Notes: generated by a model not told the origin, from the letters alone. Counted from the first letter of the stretch, positions 43,875 to 52,844 are shown. The stretch: DNA of 64,000 nt from an uncultured Parabacteroides sp. (GCA_934718155.1 CAKUZF010000012.1:5616-69615), one strand, 5' to 3'. Translations and numbers: made by a program.

Positions 43875-44525
43875 ATGAACAAAACAGATAAACATATCGA
43901 GATGAAAGTGCATGGATTAGCCAATAGCCAAGTCCATTCAGGCGCATTTGCCTTGATCTTGGCCGAGGTGAACGGCGTTCGAAGAATCCCCATTGTGGTA
44001 GGGATTCCCGAAGCACAATCTATCGCCGTTGCCATCGAGAACATCCATACACTCAGACCGCTCACGCACGACTTAGTCACCACCATACTCAACACCTATC
44101 ACGTCAAGATGAGCGGAATTTACATCTATAAGTTTGAGGATGGCGTCTATTACACGCACATTATATTAGAGAACGATGAGCGTGAAGTGACGATAGACTG
44201 CCGCCCGTCAGACGCCATAGCCCTAGCCATCAGAACAAAATGCCCCATCTTCATCAATTCCGACATTCTCGATGAATGTGGCGTAGAGGTGTGGAACAAC
44301 AAGCCCGACGAGACGAGCAATGACGTAGATTCCTCTGACTCAAACGAGGAGACACCGGCGGAAGGCGATCAGTTATTGAGAAAATGGCTCAAACATGCCT
44401 CCACGCAGGATATAGAAAAAAAGATGCAACAAGCCATTGAAGAAGAGAACTATGAATATGCCAAGCTATTCACTGAAGAGTTGAAACGCCGACAGGACAC
44501 TAATCAAGACAACGCCCCATGTTAA
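43875..44525 (+). CDS. Bifunctional nuclease (BFN) domain protein with UVR motif
   Basis: A 216-residue protein. The first 130 residues form a BFN/DUF151 domain (VHGLANSQVHSGAFALILAEVNGVRRIPIVVG, then DCRPSDAIALAIRTKCPIF); characterised plant members cut DNA and RNA. After an acidic linker, the C-terminus has a UvrB/UvrC-type helical motif (DIEKKMQQAIEEENYEYAKLFTEELKRRQ). This pairing is common in Bacteroidetes, and its cellular role is not settled. ATG 43875 is preferred, since an upstream in-frame start would lie at the transcript start. The stop overlaps nupC by seven bases. Confidence 0.88.
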   Translation: MNKTDKHIEMKVHGLANSQVHSGAFALILAEVNGVRRIPIVVGIPEAQSIAVAIENIHTLRPLTHDLVTTILNTYHVKMSGIYIYKFEDGVYYTHIILENDEREVTIDCRPSDAIALAIRTKCPIFINSDILDECGVEVWNNKPDETSNDVDSSDSNEETPAEGDQLLRKWLKHASTQDIEKKMQQAIEEENYEYAKLFTEELKRRQDTNQDNAPC

Positions 44526-45799
44526 GAGGACTATTTGGAATCATCCTATTGATCGCCATCGCCTATGCATTGAGCGAAAACCGCAAGCATATAGACTGGA
44601 AACTGGTAGGGGGCGGACTGCTCCTCCAATTCCTTTTCGCCTTAGGCATCCTCCATCTGCCCTTCATGAGCGCCGTACTGGAGGAGGGAGGCAAAATCTT
44701 CATCAAGATGATGGACTTCACCAACGAAGGCCTCACCTTCCTGTTAGGCCCCTATGCGAAACGATCCAACGGCTTCAGCTTCCTGCTCCATTCGTTGCCG
44801 ATCGTGATCTTCTTCTCGGCCTTGGTCTCATTAGGCTATTATTGGGGAATCATCCAGCGCATAGTGGGAGCCTTCGCTTGGTGTTTACGCAAGATCATGA
44901 ACATCTCGGGAGCCGAAGCCCTGGTAGCCTCAGGCAATATTTTCCTGGGCATGACCGAGTCTCCCGTCTTGATCAAACAATACCTGCCCCACATGAACCG
45001 TTCGGAGATTTTCCTCGTAATGGTTTCGGGAATGGGCACGATAGCCGGCAGTGTGATGGGAACTTACATCAGCATGCTGGCTGGAGCCAACCCTGCCGAA
45101 CAGGTGCTTTTCGCCACCCATCTGCTGTCAGCCTCGCTGATGGCCGTACCAGGGTCGATCGTGGTAGCCAAACTGATGTGTCCGCAGACCGAGCAAGTCA
45201 CCCAGGCCAACATCCAACCGCTGCCCTCCGAAAAGGCGCATAATGTGCTTGATGCCATTGCCAAGGGCACAATGACCGGAGTGAAGCTGATGACAAATAT
45301 CGCCGCCATGCTGCTGGTGTTCGTCTCGTTGGTTGCCTTGGCCAACTATCTGACCGAGGGGCTGATTGGTCGCTACACGGGCCTGAACGACTGGATCGTC
45401 AACTTCACCAACGGCAAAGCTACGGGGCTCACCTTCCAATTCATCTTAGGCATCATCACGGCTCCACTCATGTGGCTCTTGGGTGTTCCCTTTGAAGACA
45501 TTATGCAGGTAGGTTCACTTTTAGGGCAAAAGACCATCCTCAACGAGTTTGTGGGCTACTTCCAGCTGCAACAATGGAAAGAGGCCGGCCTATTCTTCTC
45601 AGAGAAATCAATCATCATGAGTACTTACATCCTGTGCGGCTTCGCCAACATCTCTTCCATAGGTATCCTGATAGGAGGATTAGGCGTGCTGGCCCCCGAG
45701 AAGCGCCCCGTAGTTGTCAGTTTAGGCATACGTTCGCTCATTGGCGGTGCCTTAGTCTCGCTCCTCTCGGCCACGCTGATAGGCATGATTATTGGATAG
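44519..45799 (+). CDS. NupC-family concentrative nucleoside transporter
   Basis: A 426-residue inner-membrane permease that imports nucleosides with H+ or Na+. Seen: N-terminal helices, the CNT core ISGAEALVASGNIFLGMTESPVLIKQYLPHMNRSE, VMVSGMGTIAGSVMGTYISMLAG, and late helices with STYILCGFANISSIGILIGGLG. Family members have TE in the nucleoside-binding loop, kept here (MTES). It overlaps the end of the bifunctional nuclease gene by seven bases, so the two are coupled; rsmE follows in the same direction. Confidence 0.93.
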   Translation: MLRGLFGIILLIAIAYALSENRKHIDWKLVGGGLLLQFLFALGILHLPFMSAVLEEGGKIFIKMMDFTNEGLTFLLGPYAKRSNGFSFLLHSLPIVIFFSALVSLGYYWGIIQRIVGAFAWCLRKIMNISGAEALVASGNIFLGMTESPVLIKQYLPHMNRSEIFLVMVSGMGTIAGSVMGTYISMLAGANPAEQVLFATHLLSASLMAVPGSIVVAKLMCPQTEQVTQANIQPLPSEKAHNVLDAIAKGTMTGVKLMTNIAAMLLVFVSLVALANYLTEGLIGRYTGLNDWIVNFTNGKATGLTFQFILGIITAPLMWLLGVPFEDIMQVGSLLGQKTILNEFVGYFQLQQWKEAGLFFSEKSIIMSTYILCGFANISSIGILIGGLGVLAPEKRPVVVSLGIRSLIGGALVSLLSATLIGMIIG

Positions 45800-45854
45800 A
45801 ACAAGCAACACTATACATATATTATATAGAGGCATACCTCAACACGAACAAGCT

Positions 45855-46553
45855 ATGCAAATCTTTTATACACCCGACATCGCTACAAACCCCATCTTGC
45901 CGGAAGAGGAATCCGGCCATTGCATCCGAGTGCTCCGCCTTAGCGAGGGCGACCAAATCCTGTTGACTGATGGAAAAGGCTACTTCTATAAGGCAGAGAT
46001 CTCGGCAGCCCACCCGAAGCACTGCGGCGTAAACCTACTCGAAAGCTGGCAGCAGCCTCGCCTTTGGCCTTTCCGCGTGCACATTGCCGTAGCGCCCACC
46101 AAGAACATGGATCGCATGGAGTGGTTTGCCGAGAAAGCCACCGAGATCGGCATAGACGCCATCAGCTGCCTCAACTGCCGCTTCTCAGAGCGCAAAGAGA
46201 TCAAACCCGCTCGATTGGAGAAGATCCTCGTCAGCGCCATGAAGCAATCGCAAAAGGCCACATTGCCCGAACTGGAAGGCATGGTCGATTTCAAGCAGTT
46301 CGTCAATCGTCAGTTTGAAGGAAGGAAATTCATCGCCCACTGCGAAGAAGATCAGAAGCTCCTGCTGAAGCAGACCTATCATCCCGGAGAGAATGCCCTT
46401 GTCCTGATCGGGCCGGAGGGCGATTTCAGTCCCGAGGAGATTGCTTTGGCCAAAGCAAACGGATTCGAGCCCATCTCGTTAGGCGATAGTCGCTTGCGCA
46501 CCGAAACGGCGGCCTTAGTGGCCTGCCACACCCTCCACGTGCTGAATCAATAA
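45855..46553 (+). CDS. rsmE: 16S rRNA (uracil(1498)-N3)-methyltransferase RsmE
   Basis: SPOUT methyltransferase of 232 residues that makes m3U1498 in 16S rRNA. Seen: N-terminal PUA-like part (MQIFYTPDI, HCIRVLRLSEGDQILLTDGKGYFYKAEI), the linker VAPTKNMDRMEWFAEKATEIGIDAISCLNCRFSERKE and the knot LVLIGPEGDFSPEEIALAKANGFEPISLGDSRLRTETAAL. The start at 45855 is chosen from the conserved N-terminus; the longer frame overlaps nupC. It probably shares the nupC transcript. Confidence 0.95.
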   Translation: MQIFYTPDIATNPILPEEESGHCIRVLRLSEGDQILLTDGKGYFYKAEISAAHPKHCGVNLLESWQQPRLWPFRVHIAVAPTKNMDRMEWFAEKATEIGIDAISCLNCRFSERKEIKPARLEKILVSAMKQSQKATLPELEGMVDFKQFVNRQFEGRKFIAHCEEDQKLLLKQTYHPGENALVLIGPEGDFSPEEIALAKANGFEPISLGDSRLRTETAALVACHTLHVLNQ

Positions 46554-46615
46554 TGTTCTTTAACAGGTTTGCGCATTTTTTTAATGCGCTGGCTTGTCAA
46601 TTAAATGATTTTGCC

Positions 46616-46623
46616 TACATTTG
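46616..46623 (+). promoter_or_regulatory. Putative -7 box (TACATTTG) of the beta-barrel gene
   Basis: TAnnTTTG match 50 bases before the ATG at 46673. A small hairpin GCGCATT-5-AATGCGC (46571-46589) precedes it and could end the rsmE transcript. Confidence 0.5.
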
Positions 46624-46672
46624 TGGAATACAAATCATTGTGATTCACAAACCATCTTAATTGCCAAAGGAC

Positions 46673-47425
46673 ATGAAAAAGTTAACTTGGATAAGCGCTT
46701 TCTTTAGCCTGTTACTGTGCGGTCAGACTCTGCACGCACAAAAAGAACTTGGGATCTTTAATTCTGTAGCCGTAGGCATCAGTGCGGGATCTGTTGGTAT
46801 CGGTGTTGATGTCTCCACCCCTATCACTCCCTACGTGATGTTGCGTGGAGGAGTCTCATTCGTCCCCAGCTTCAAAGTACATACAAACGTAGATGTCAAC
46901 ATCGACGACCCAACAGGAGCGACAGGTTCCCACCCGACCACTTTGCAGATGGAGGGAAATACCAATCGCACGCAGGGTGAATTGATCGCCAGTGTTTACC
47001 CCTGCCCCAAATTCCCGTTCTTCATTGCGGCGGGAGCCTTTTTTGGAGGCGACAGATTGATGTCAATCACAGGGCATAGCGAGGAGCTGAAGCAGCTCAT
47101 TGCGCAAGGCGAGCAGATTGGCGTTGAGATTGGCGACTACGTATTGCCCGTCGATAAGAATGGTGATGTAGCCGGCGGCTTGAAGGTGAAAGCCTTCCGT
47201 CCCTACGTAGGCATCGGCTTCGGCCGCATCGTGCCGAAAGGCCGCATCGGCTTCAGCGGCGAGCTGGGCGTGCAAGTACACGGCACACCAGAGGTATATA
47301 CCGACTATGGCAGCCTCGACAAGCTGATTGGCGATAAGGACCTCGATGACAATTTCACAAAGATCATCGATAAGTTGAAGGTCTATCCCGTACTCCGGCT
47401 TCGTCTGACAGGCCGTATTTTCTAA
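46673..47425 (+). CDS. Outer-membrane beta-barrel protein, function unknown
   Basis: A 250-residue exported protein; signal peptide ends near QTLHAQ. The rest alternates hydrophobic and polar residues in strand-like pieces (VAVGISAGSVGIGVDVSTPITPYVMLRGGVSF, FFIAAGAFFGG, FRPYVGIGFGRIVPKGRIGFSGELGVQV) and ends in YPVLRLRLTGRIF, with the aromatic last residue typical of an outer-membrane barrel. No enzyme motif was seen. The ATG at 46673 follows a good AAAGGA ribosome-binding site; an in-frame TTG at 46661 is less likely. Single gene with its own promoter and terminator. Confidence 0.75.
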   Translation: MKKLTWISAFFSLLLCGQTLHAQKELGIFNSVAVGISAGSVGIGVDVSTPITPYVMLRGGVSFVPSFKVHTNVDVNIDDPTGATGSHPTTLQMEGNTNRTQGELIASVYPCPKFPFFIAAGAFFGGDRLMSITGHSEELKQLIAQGEQIGVEIGDYVLPVDKNGDVAGGLKVKAFRPYVGIGFGRIVPKGRIGFSGELGVQVHGTPEVYTDYGSLDKLIGDKDLDDNFTKIIDKLKVYPVLRLRLTGRIF

Positions 47426-47448
47426 GCAAATTCGTTTTTCTTCATGCG

Positions 47449-47494
47449 TCCCAAGCCTTAAGGGAAAGATTTTCTCCCGTTAAGAGGCTTGGGA
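47449..47494. terminator. Bidirectional terminator between the barrel gene and yhhQ
   Basis: TCCCAAGCCTTAA (from 47449) pairs with the complementary segment ending at 47494, with a T-run after it. It lies between two convergent genes. Confidence 0.8.
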
Positions 47495-47536
47495 TTTTTT
47501 GCTTATGCTTACGAGCTTGCGACTCCGAAAGCTCCT

Positions 47537-48223
47537 TTAGCCGAAGAATTTCCAAATGCTGTAGCTAATCGCATCGTCATACACATCCTCCTCTTCGTGC
47601 AACTTCACCCAGCGCACCACACGAATAGTCAGCGGAAGCGCCACGACCTCATAGGCCGTCTTCAGCACCACTTGCCAAACCATCAAGACCGGAAGCTCCT
47701 CGGTAGGCACCACGCCCCAGAGCGCCAACGGGAAGAATAGCAGCGAGTCGATGCCCTCGCCTGCCAAGGTGCTCGCAATGGCACGCAGCGAGAAGTGCTT
47801 GCCCTTATGGCGAATCTTCATCCGACTCATCACGAAGGCATTGGCAAACGAGCCTGCCAAGAAAGCTACAAACGAGGCGGCCGTGATGCGAGGAGCCAAT
47901 CCGAAAACAGCATGAAAGCCCTCCTCGTTCTGCCAATAGGGCGCACCCGGTATCCAATCGCACACCGCTCCAACCAGCGCAAAGAAGAAGTTCATCACAA
48001 AGCCCAGCCAAATCAGCATACGGGCCTTGCGATAGCCATACACTTCGCACACGCAATCGTTGATGATGTAACTAATGGGAAAAACAATCAAGCCTCCGGT
48101 CAGGCTAATGGAAAAAACTGCGATTTGCTTTGTCTCCAACAAGTTTGCCGCAATCAGGCAAACGCAGAACAGTGTGCACAAAAGCATAAACAGCACACTG
48201 ACGTTCTCTTTTTCTCGAATCAT
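47537..48223 (-). CDS. yhhQ: YhhQ-family queuosine precursor transporter
   Basis: A 228-residue inner-membrane protein of the YhhQ/DUF165 group, which imports preQ0/preQ1 in E. coli. Seen: six to seven hydrophobic helices, the motif ANLLETKQI, PISYIINDCVCEVYGYRKARMLIW, and AGEGIDSLLFFPLALWG. The leader carries a preQ1-I riboswitch fold, which supports a queuosine-precursor substrate directly. queD and queE lie 13 kb away, so the cell appears able both to make and to import 7-deazaguanines. The start ATG at 48223 lies four bases after the riboswitch pseudoknot. Confidence 0.93.
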   Translation of the reverse strand: MIREKENVSVLFMLLCTLFCVCLIAANLLETKQIAVFSISLTGGLIVFPISYIINDCVCEVYGYRKARMLIWLGFVMNFFFALVGAVCDWIPGAPYWQNEEGFHAVFGLAPRITAASFVAFLAGSFANAFVMSRMKIRHKGKHFSLRAIASTLAGEGIDSLLFFPLALWGVVPTEELPVLMVWQVVLKTAYEVVALPLTIRVVRWVKLHEEEDVYDDAISYSIWKFFG

Positions 48224-48226
48224 ATT

Positions 48227-48262
48227 CTTGTTTTGTTAAAGGGGGTTGAGCAAGTACCCCTG
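48227..48262 (-). promoter_or_regulatory. PreQ1-I riboswitch in the yhhQ leader
   Basis: Read on the minus strand from 48262: P1 GGGG (48260-48257) pairs with CCCC in 48245-48241; the loop holds CTTG (48254-48251), which pairs with CAAG (48230-48227) to make the H-type pseudoknot P2. The linker TTTAACAAAA is A-rich as in the class. The 3' part TTAACAAAACAAG equals the end of the Thermoanaerobacter tengcongensis preQ1 aptamer as I recall it. The last paired base is four bases before the ATG, so ligand binding should hide the translation start. Confidence 0.88.
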
Positions 48263-48277
48263 TCGTTATTTCGGACG

Positions 48278-48285
48278 CAAAGATA
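48278..48285 (-). promoter_or_regulatory. Putative -7 box (TATCTTTG) of yhhQ
   Basis: TAnnTTTG match on the minus strand; the predicted transcript start near 48270 lies just before the riboswitch, leaving a leader of about 47 bases. Confidence 0.55.
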
Positions 48286-48519
48286 CAATGTTTTTCCGCA
48301 TTACCATGCCTAACGCCCAACGATACGCCCTCCACAACGCCCACACGACTGGGCACTGCACAACAAAAAGCCGTCTCAAACTTACAATATAAAATAAAAC
48401 GAAGTAAAATTGCTTACAATCAATCATAATTTACACTATATTTGCTTCGCATTTAAAATAGGTATTATTTTTAACGGACTTAAAGTATGCGCAGATGCAT
48501 GATTTATGACACAACGTCG
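48286..48519. other. Intergenic stretch without recognised feature
   Basis: Between the divergent yhhQ and dapF promoters. AT-rich towards dapF; no gene, repeat or RNA was seen. Confidence 0.6.
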
Positions 48520-48527
48520 TATATTTG
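48520..48527 (+). promoter_or_regulatory. Putative -7 box (TATATTTG) of dapF-dapL
   Basis: TAnnTTTG match 49 bases before the dapF ATG at 48576; it overlaps an in-frame upstream start at 48525, which it rules out. Confidence 0.55.
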
Positions 48528-48575
48528 CATCGAAATCAATCAAAAAGAAGCAACAAACAAAAGAAACAAAATAAA

Positions 48576-49391
48576 ATGGCAGACTTGATACGATTCACAA
48601 AGATGCATGGACTGGGCAACGACTACATCTACGTAAACACGATGGCCTATCCAATCAAGGAGCCAAGTAAATGCTCTGCCGCATGGAGCAGTCCGCATTT
48701 CGGCATTGGATCAGACGGACTGGTCTTAATCGGCTTTTCGAAAACGGCAGACTTCAGCATGCGCATCTTCAATGCGGATGGCTCGGAAGCACTGATGTGT
48801 GGCAACGCATCGCGCTGCATAGGTAAATATGTCTACGACGAGGGATTGACACACAAGACGACCGTCACCCTGGAGACGCTTTCGGGCATCAAGGAGTTGC
48901 GCCTGAAGGTAAACCCGGCGGATAACAAGGTAGACGAGGCAACGGTCGACATGGGGCAACCCGTCGTAGGCGAGCAGGCGCTCAAGCTGGAAGCCGACGG
49001 GCAATGGCTAAGCGGCACTGAGGTCTCGATGGGCAATCCTCATTTCGTGATTTTTGTCGACGACCTTAGCCAAATCGACCTTTCGGTATTAGGCCCGCAG
49101 CTTGAGCATCACCCACACTTCCCCAACCGCACGAACGTAGAATTCGTACAGGTGATGGCCGACGACGAGGTCAGGATGCGCGTATGGGAACGCGGGTCGG
49201 GCATCACCCAAGCCTGCGGAACAGGGGCCTGCGCCACAGCGGTAGCCGCCGTGGTCAATGGCAAGACGGGGCGCACCGTCAGAGTCAACATGGATGGCGG
49301 GTCGCTGACAGTCGCTTGGGACGAGGCCGACGGGCATGTCTACATGACCGGAAGCGCCACCAAGGTGTTCGACGGATGGATAAAAGTATAG
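48576..49391 (+). CDS. dapF: Diaminopimelate epimerase DapF
   Basis: Turns LL- into meso-diaminopimelate for peptidoglycan and lysine; 271 residues, cofactor-independent two-cysteine epimerase. Seen: FTKMHGLGNDYIYVN, first catalytic Cys in ALMCGNASRCIGKY, GNPHFVIFVDD, RTNVEFVQV, and second Cys in ITQACGTGACATAVAA. The ATG at 48576 fits the family N-terminus. It is 35 bases before dapL, and together they form the short aminotransferase route to diaminopimelate. Confidence 0.97.
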   Translation: MADLIRFTKMHGLGNDYIYVNTMAYPIKEPSKCSAAWSSPHFGIGSDGLVLIGFSKTADFSMRIFNADGSEALMCGNASRCIGKYVYDEGLTHKTTVTLETLSGIKELRLKVNPADNKVDEATVDMGQPVVGEQALKLEADGQWLSGTEVSMGNPHFVIFVDDLSQIDLSVLGPQLEHHPHFPNRTNVEFVQVMADDEVRMRVWERGSGITQACGTGACATAVAAVVNGKTGRTVRVNMDGGSLTVAWDEADGHVYMTGSATKVFDGWIKV

Positions 49392-49425
49392 ATTGAAAAA
49401 AAGCAACATAAAACAACAACAGAAT

Positions 49426-50652
49426 ATGGCATTAGTAAACGAACATTTCTTGAAGCTGCAAAGCAGTTATCTTTTCTCCGACATCGCCAAGAAGGTGAAC
49501 GCCTATAAGGTGACCCACCCGAAGAACAAAATCATTCGCATGGGCATAGGCGATGTCACCCAGCCCTTGGCACCAGCCGTGATCGAGGCCATGCATAAAG
49601 CGGTCGACGAATTGGCTCATAAGGAAACCTTCCACGGCTATGGCCCAGAGCAGGGCTACCCCTTCCTGATCGATGCCATCATCAAGCACGACTATGCCAG
49701 TCGAGGCATTGCGATCGAGCCCAGCGAGGTGTTTATCAGCGACGGGGCGAAGAGCGACTGCGGAAACATCGGCGACCTGCTGCGCCACGACAACAGCATT
49801 GGCGTGACCGATCCCGTCTATCCCGTCTATATCGACTCGAACGTGATGAGCGGGCGAACGGGAGTCTTAGAGAATGGGCGCTGGACCGACGTGGTCTATA
49901 TCCCCTGCACCGCCGAGAATCACTTCATACCCGAGCTGCCCAAACGCCGCGTAGACATCATCTACCTGTGCTACCCCAACAACCCGACAGGCACCACCCT
50001 GAGCAAGGAGGAGTTGAAAAAGTGGGTGAACTACGCCTTGGCCAACGATGCCATCATTATGTACGACTCCGCCTACGAAGCTTACATCCAAGACCCCTCC
50101 ATCCCCCACTCCATCTACGAGATCAAGGGGGCGAAGAAGGTGGCCATCGAGTTTCGCAGTTTCTCGAAGACAGCCGGGTTCACCGGCGTGCGCTGCGGCT
50201 ACACCGTGGTGCCGAAAGAGCTGAGCGCCGTCACCCTGCAGGGCGAGCGTGTGCCGCTCAACCGCCTGTGGAACCGTCGCCAGTGCACGAAGTTCAACGG
50301 CACAAGCTACATCACCCAGCGAGGAGCCGAGGCCGTCTACTCACCCGAAGGAAAAGAACAAGTGAAAGCCACAATAGATTATTACATGACTAACGCCCGC
50401 ATCATGAAAGAGGGGCTGCAAAACTGCGGCTTGCAGGTGTTTGGAGGCGACAACGCCCCCTACCTCTGGCTGAAGACCCCCAACGGGCTCAGCTCGTGGA
50501 AGTTCTTCGACAAGCTGCTGTATGAGTTCAACATCGTGGGCACACCCGGCGTAGGCTTCGGCCCCAGCGGCGAAGGCTACCTGAGGCTGACAGCCTTTGG
50601 CGACAGAGAGAGCACCGAGGAAGCAATTGAACGATTAAGAGTTTTTTGTTGA
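49426..50652 (+). CDS. dapL: LL-diaminopimelate aminotransferase DapL
   Basis: PLP enzyme of 408 residues that converts tetrahydrodipicolinate straight to LL-diaminopimelate using glutamate, bypassing the acyl branches. Seen: ALVNEHFLKLQSSYLFSDIAKKVN, RMGIGDVTQPLAPAVIEAMHKAVD, ETFHGYGPEQGYPFL, ISDGAKSDCGNIGDLL, ICYPNNPTGT-type motif YLCYPNNPTGTTL, PLP Lys in EFRSFSKTAGFTGVRCGYTVVP and the terminal GPSGEGYLRLTAFG. Direct partner of dapF upstream. A hairpin terminator follows. Confidence 0.96.
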   Translation: MALVNEHFLKLQSSYLFSDIAKKVNAYKVTHPKNKIIRMGIGDVTQPLAPAVIEAMHKAVDELAHKETFHGYGPEQGYPFLIDAIIKHDYASRGIAIEPSEVFISDGAKSDCGNIGDLLRHDNSIGVTDPVYPVYIDSNVMSGRTGVLENGRWTDVVYIPCTAENHFIPELPKRRVDIIYLCYPNNPTGTTLSKEELKKWVNYALANDAIIMYDSAYEAYIQDPSIPHSIYEIKGAKKVAIEFRSFSKTAGFTGVRCGYTVVPKELSAVTLQGERVPLNRLWNRRQCTKFNGTSYITQRGAEAVYSPEGKEQVKATIDYYMTNARIMKEGLQNCGLQVFGGDNAPYLWLKTPNGLSSWKFFDKLLYEFNIVGTPGVGFGPSGEGYLRLTAFGDRESTEEAIERLRVFC

Positions 50653-50670
50653 TTGTTTTGTGTTTTTGAA

Positions 50671-50708
50671 AGAGGAGGCATCTTGCTGCGAAGCAATGTG
50701 CCTCCTCT
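50671..50708 (+). terminator. Terminator hairpin after dapL
   Basis: AGAGGAGGCA (50671-50680) pairs with 50699-50708 over 10 bp, followed by ATTTTTA. Confidence 0.8.
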
Positions 50709-50751
50709 ATTTTTATCACCTCGCAGGTGCTCTCGCCAAGCGAGCCAAAAT

Positions 50752-50954
50752 GAACTTTAACGCCCATTCCAATCGCCCGTTCAAAGAAATCGCTTCAATT
50801 TGTCAGCCTAACATGTATTATAAACACAAACGCATTGGAGTTCGACTATTCCGTGCCCGTCCCCGACTTCAGTTATATGAAGCGCCAATATGAGCAATTC
50901 CTCGCCGTGGAAATCCAAAGCCATCCGTTGGGCGCATCTTCAAAGCACGAATAG
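50752..50954 (+). pseudogene. Possible gene remnant
   Basis: An open frame with protein-like composition but no good start runs to a TAG at 50954, with the segment LEFDYSVPVPDFSYMKRQY from a TTG at 50835. It lies between the dapL terminator and the inositol-phosphate synthase promoter. It may be the end of a decayed gene or chance; I recognise no family. The remaining 100 bases to the next promoter show nothing. Confidence 0.25.
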
Positions 50955-51063
50955 ACCCAATTCAATAGGACCTTCAATAGATAAATACCAAAGAATAAAT
51001 AGGCGATATTGCGCAATTATTGTTCCATATCCATACTAATTCTCAAATACTTGGAAAAAGCCG

Positions 51064-51092
51064 TTTGTAATATTAATTATTTAGTATCTTTG
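51064..51092 (+). promoter_or_regulatory. Promoter of the inositol-phosphate synthase gene
   Basis: A -33 element TTTG (51064-51067) and a -7 box TATCTTTG (51085-51092) are separated by 17 bases. The leader would be about 135 bases, long for this window, with no fold that I recognise. Confidence 0.6.
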
Positions 51093-51231
51093 CCAGCGGT
51101 GTCAATAGCGATTGGCTACGCAACCTATTGAGAGCAATCATCTTAATGCTGCGCACTTCACTTGTCACCAAAACAATTATAATATTAGTATTTCATCAAA
51201 CACACGTTTATTTAATAAACTTAGAACAAAA

Positions 51232-52560
51232 ATGAGACAGACTAACGTTAAGCCAGCTGACGGAAAGCTGGGCATTATGGTCGTTGGTTGCGGTGCGGTG
51301 GCTACCACATTCATGACTGGTGTTTTCATGACTCGTAAAGGACTTGCTAAACCGGTAGGTTCGATGACTCAATACGACAAGATTCGTGTGGGCAAGGGCG
51401 CAGACAAGAAATATCTGCATTACAAGGACATCGTTCCTATCGCCGACCTCAACGACATCGTGTTTGGCACATGGGACGTATATCCTCAGAACGCTTATCA
51501 GGCAGCGATGTATGCCGAAGTGCTGAAAGAGAAAGACATCAACCCCGTGCGCGAGGAGCTGGAGCAGGTAGTGCCCATGAAGGCCGCTTTCGACAAGAAC
51601 TATGCGAAGCGTCTGGATGGCGACAACGTGAAGGACTGCAAGACCCGCTGGGAGATGGTCGAAGCGCTGCGCCAAGACATCCGTGATTTCAAGCAGAAGA
51701 ACGGCTGCGCACGCATCGTTGTGATTTGGGCCGCTTCGACTGAGATCTATGTTCCCGTCGACATGAACATCCACGGCTCACTTTCCGCTCTTGAGGCTGC
51801 CATGAAGGCCGACGACCGCGAGCACATCGCTCCCTCTATGTGCTACGCCTATGCCGCACTGACCGAAGGCGCACCGTTCATCATGGGCGCCCCCAACACA
51901 ACCGTAGATATCCCCGCCATGTGGGAGCTTGCCGAGAAGACCCAAATGCCTATCGCAGGCAAGGACTTCAAGACAGGCCAGACCCTCGTGAAGAGTGGCT
52001 TCGCTCCTATCATCGGCACACGCTGCCTCGGCTTGAACGGTTGGTTCTCTACCAACATCCTGGGCAACCGCGACGGTCTTGTGCTTGACGAACCGGCCAA
52101 CTTCCACACCAAGGAGGTCAGCAAACTCTCAACCTTAGAGACCATCTTGAAGCCCGAGGATCAGCCCGACCTTTACGGACATGGCAACGACGAGGACACC
52201 CAATACTACCACAAGGTGCGCATCAACTACTATCCGCCTCGCAACGACAACAAAGAGGGCTGGGACAACATCGACATCTTTGGCTGGATGGGCTATCCGA
52301 TGCAGATCAAGATCAACTTCCTCTGCCGCGACTCCATCCTCGCCGCTCCGCTGCTGCTCGACCTTACCCTGTTGAGCGACCTTGCCGCACGTGCCGGACG
52401 CTTTGGCATCCAGCGCTTCCTGAGCTTCTTCCTCAAGGCTCCTATGCACGACTACACCAAGGGCGAGGAGGCTGTCAACCACCTTTATCAGCAATACACG
52501 ATGCTGAAGAACGCAATCCGCGAGATGGGTGGCTACGAAGCCGACGAAGAGATCGACTAA
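51232..52560 (+). CDS. myo-Inositol-1-phosphate synthase
   Basis: NAD-dependent enzyme of 442 residues that converts glucose 6-phosphate to 1L-myo-inositol 1-phosphate, the first step to inositol lipids. Seen: nucleotide-binding GIMVVGCGAVATTFMTGV, VVIWAASTEIYVP, PFIMGAPNTTVDIPAMWELAEKTQMPIAGKDFKTGQTLVKS and MGYPMQIKINFLCRDSILAAPLLLDL. In gut Bacteroides a homologue feeds inositol sphingolipid synthesis; the phosphatidylinositol-phosphate synthase partners are not in this window. ATG 51232 is chosen from the family N-terminus; an in-frame frame reaches back 120 bases but lies in the leader. Single-gene unit. Confidence 0.94.
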   Translation: MRQTNVKPADGKLGIMVVGCGAVATTFMTGVFMTRKGLAKPVGSMTQYDKIRVGKGADKKYLHYKDIVPIADLNDIVFGTWDVYPQNAYQAAMYAEVLKEKDINPVREELEQVVPMKAAFDKNYAKRLDGDNVKDCKTRWEMVEALRQDIRDFKQKNGCARIVVIWAASTEIYVPVDMNIHGSLSALEAAMKADDREHIAPSMCYAYAALTEGAPFIMGAPNTTVDIPAMWELAEKTQMPIAGKDFKTGQTLVKSGFAPIIGTRCLGLNGWFSTNILGNRDGLVLDEPANFHTKEVSKLSTLETILKPEDQPDLYGHGNDEDTQYYHKVRINYYPPRNDNKEGWDNIDIFGWMGYPMQIKINFLCRDSILAAPLLLDLTLLSDLAARAGRFGIQRFLSFFLKAPMHDYTKGEEAVNHLYQQYTMLKNAIREMGGYEADEEID

Positions 52561-52579
52561 TCGAGATCGAACATACCCC

Positions 52580-52615
52580 AAAAGCCTCTTTGCTTTCAGA
52601 AGCAAAGAGGCTTTT
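52580..52615 (+). terminator. Terminator hairpin after the inositol-phosphate synthase gene
   Basis: AAAAGCCTCTTTGCTT (52580-52595) pairs perfectly with 52600-52615 (16 bp, TCAG tetraloop) and ends in a T-run. The 229 bases that follow, up to susC, hold no recognised gene. Confidence 0.9.
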
Positions 52616-52844
52616 TTATGCCCATCTACTACGCCCTTGCAGCCGGCAAAAAGCGAAGAATTGACACAAAAACACGCCTGGGAGATTTTTTTTGTTATTA
52701 TTTACGCACAAATACTGAATTATATGTAACTTGCAGCCGTAAATCAATGAGGTGGACTGGACAGGCCTCACCCTCCAACTGCCTCACTGGCACACAGTGT
52801 TAATATCAATTCTAACTAATTTTACAAACAACCAAACTTCTATC

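Noticed and set aside
50660..50893. A 77-codon frame after dapL
   Set aside because: It reads through the dapL terminator hairpin and has no protein-like pattern; the neighbouring frame ending at 50954 looks more like a remnant.
52618..52803. A 61-codon frame between the inositol-phosphate synthase and susC
   Set aside because: It begins right at the terminator T-run and has no family match or ribosome-binding site.
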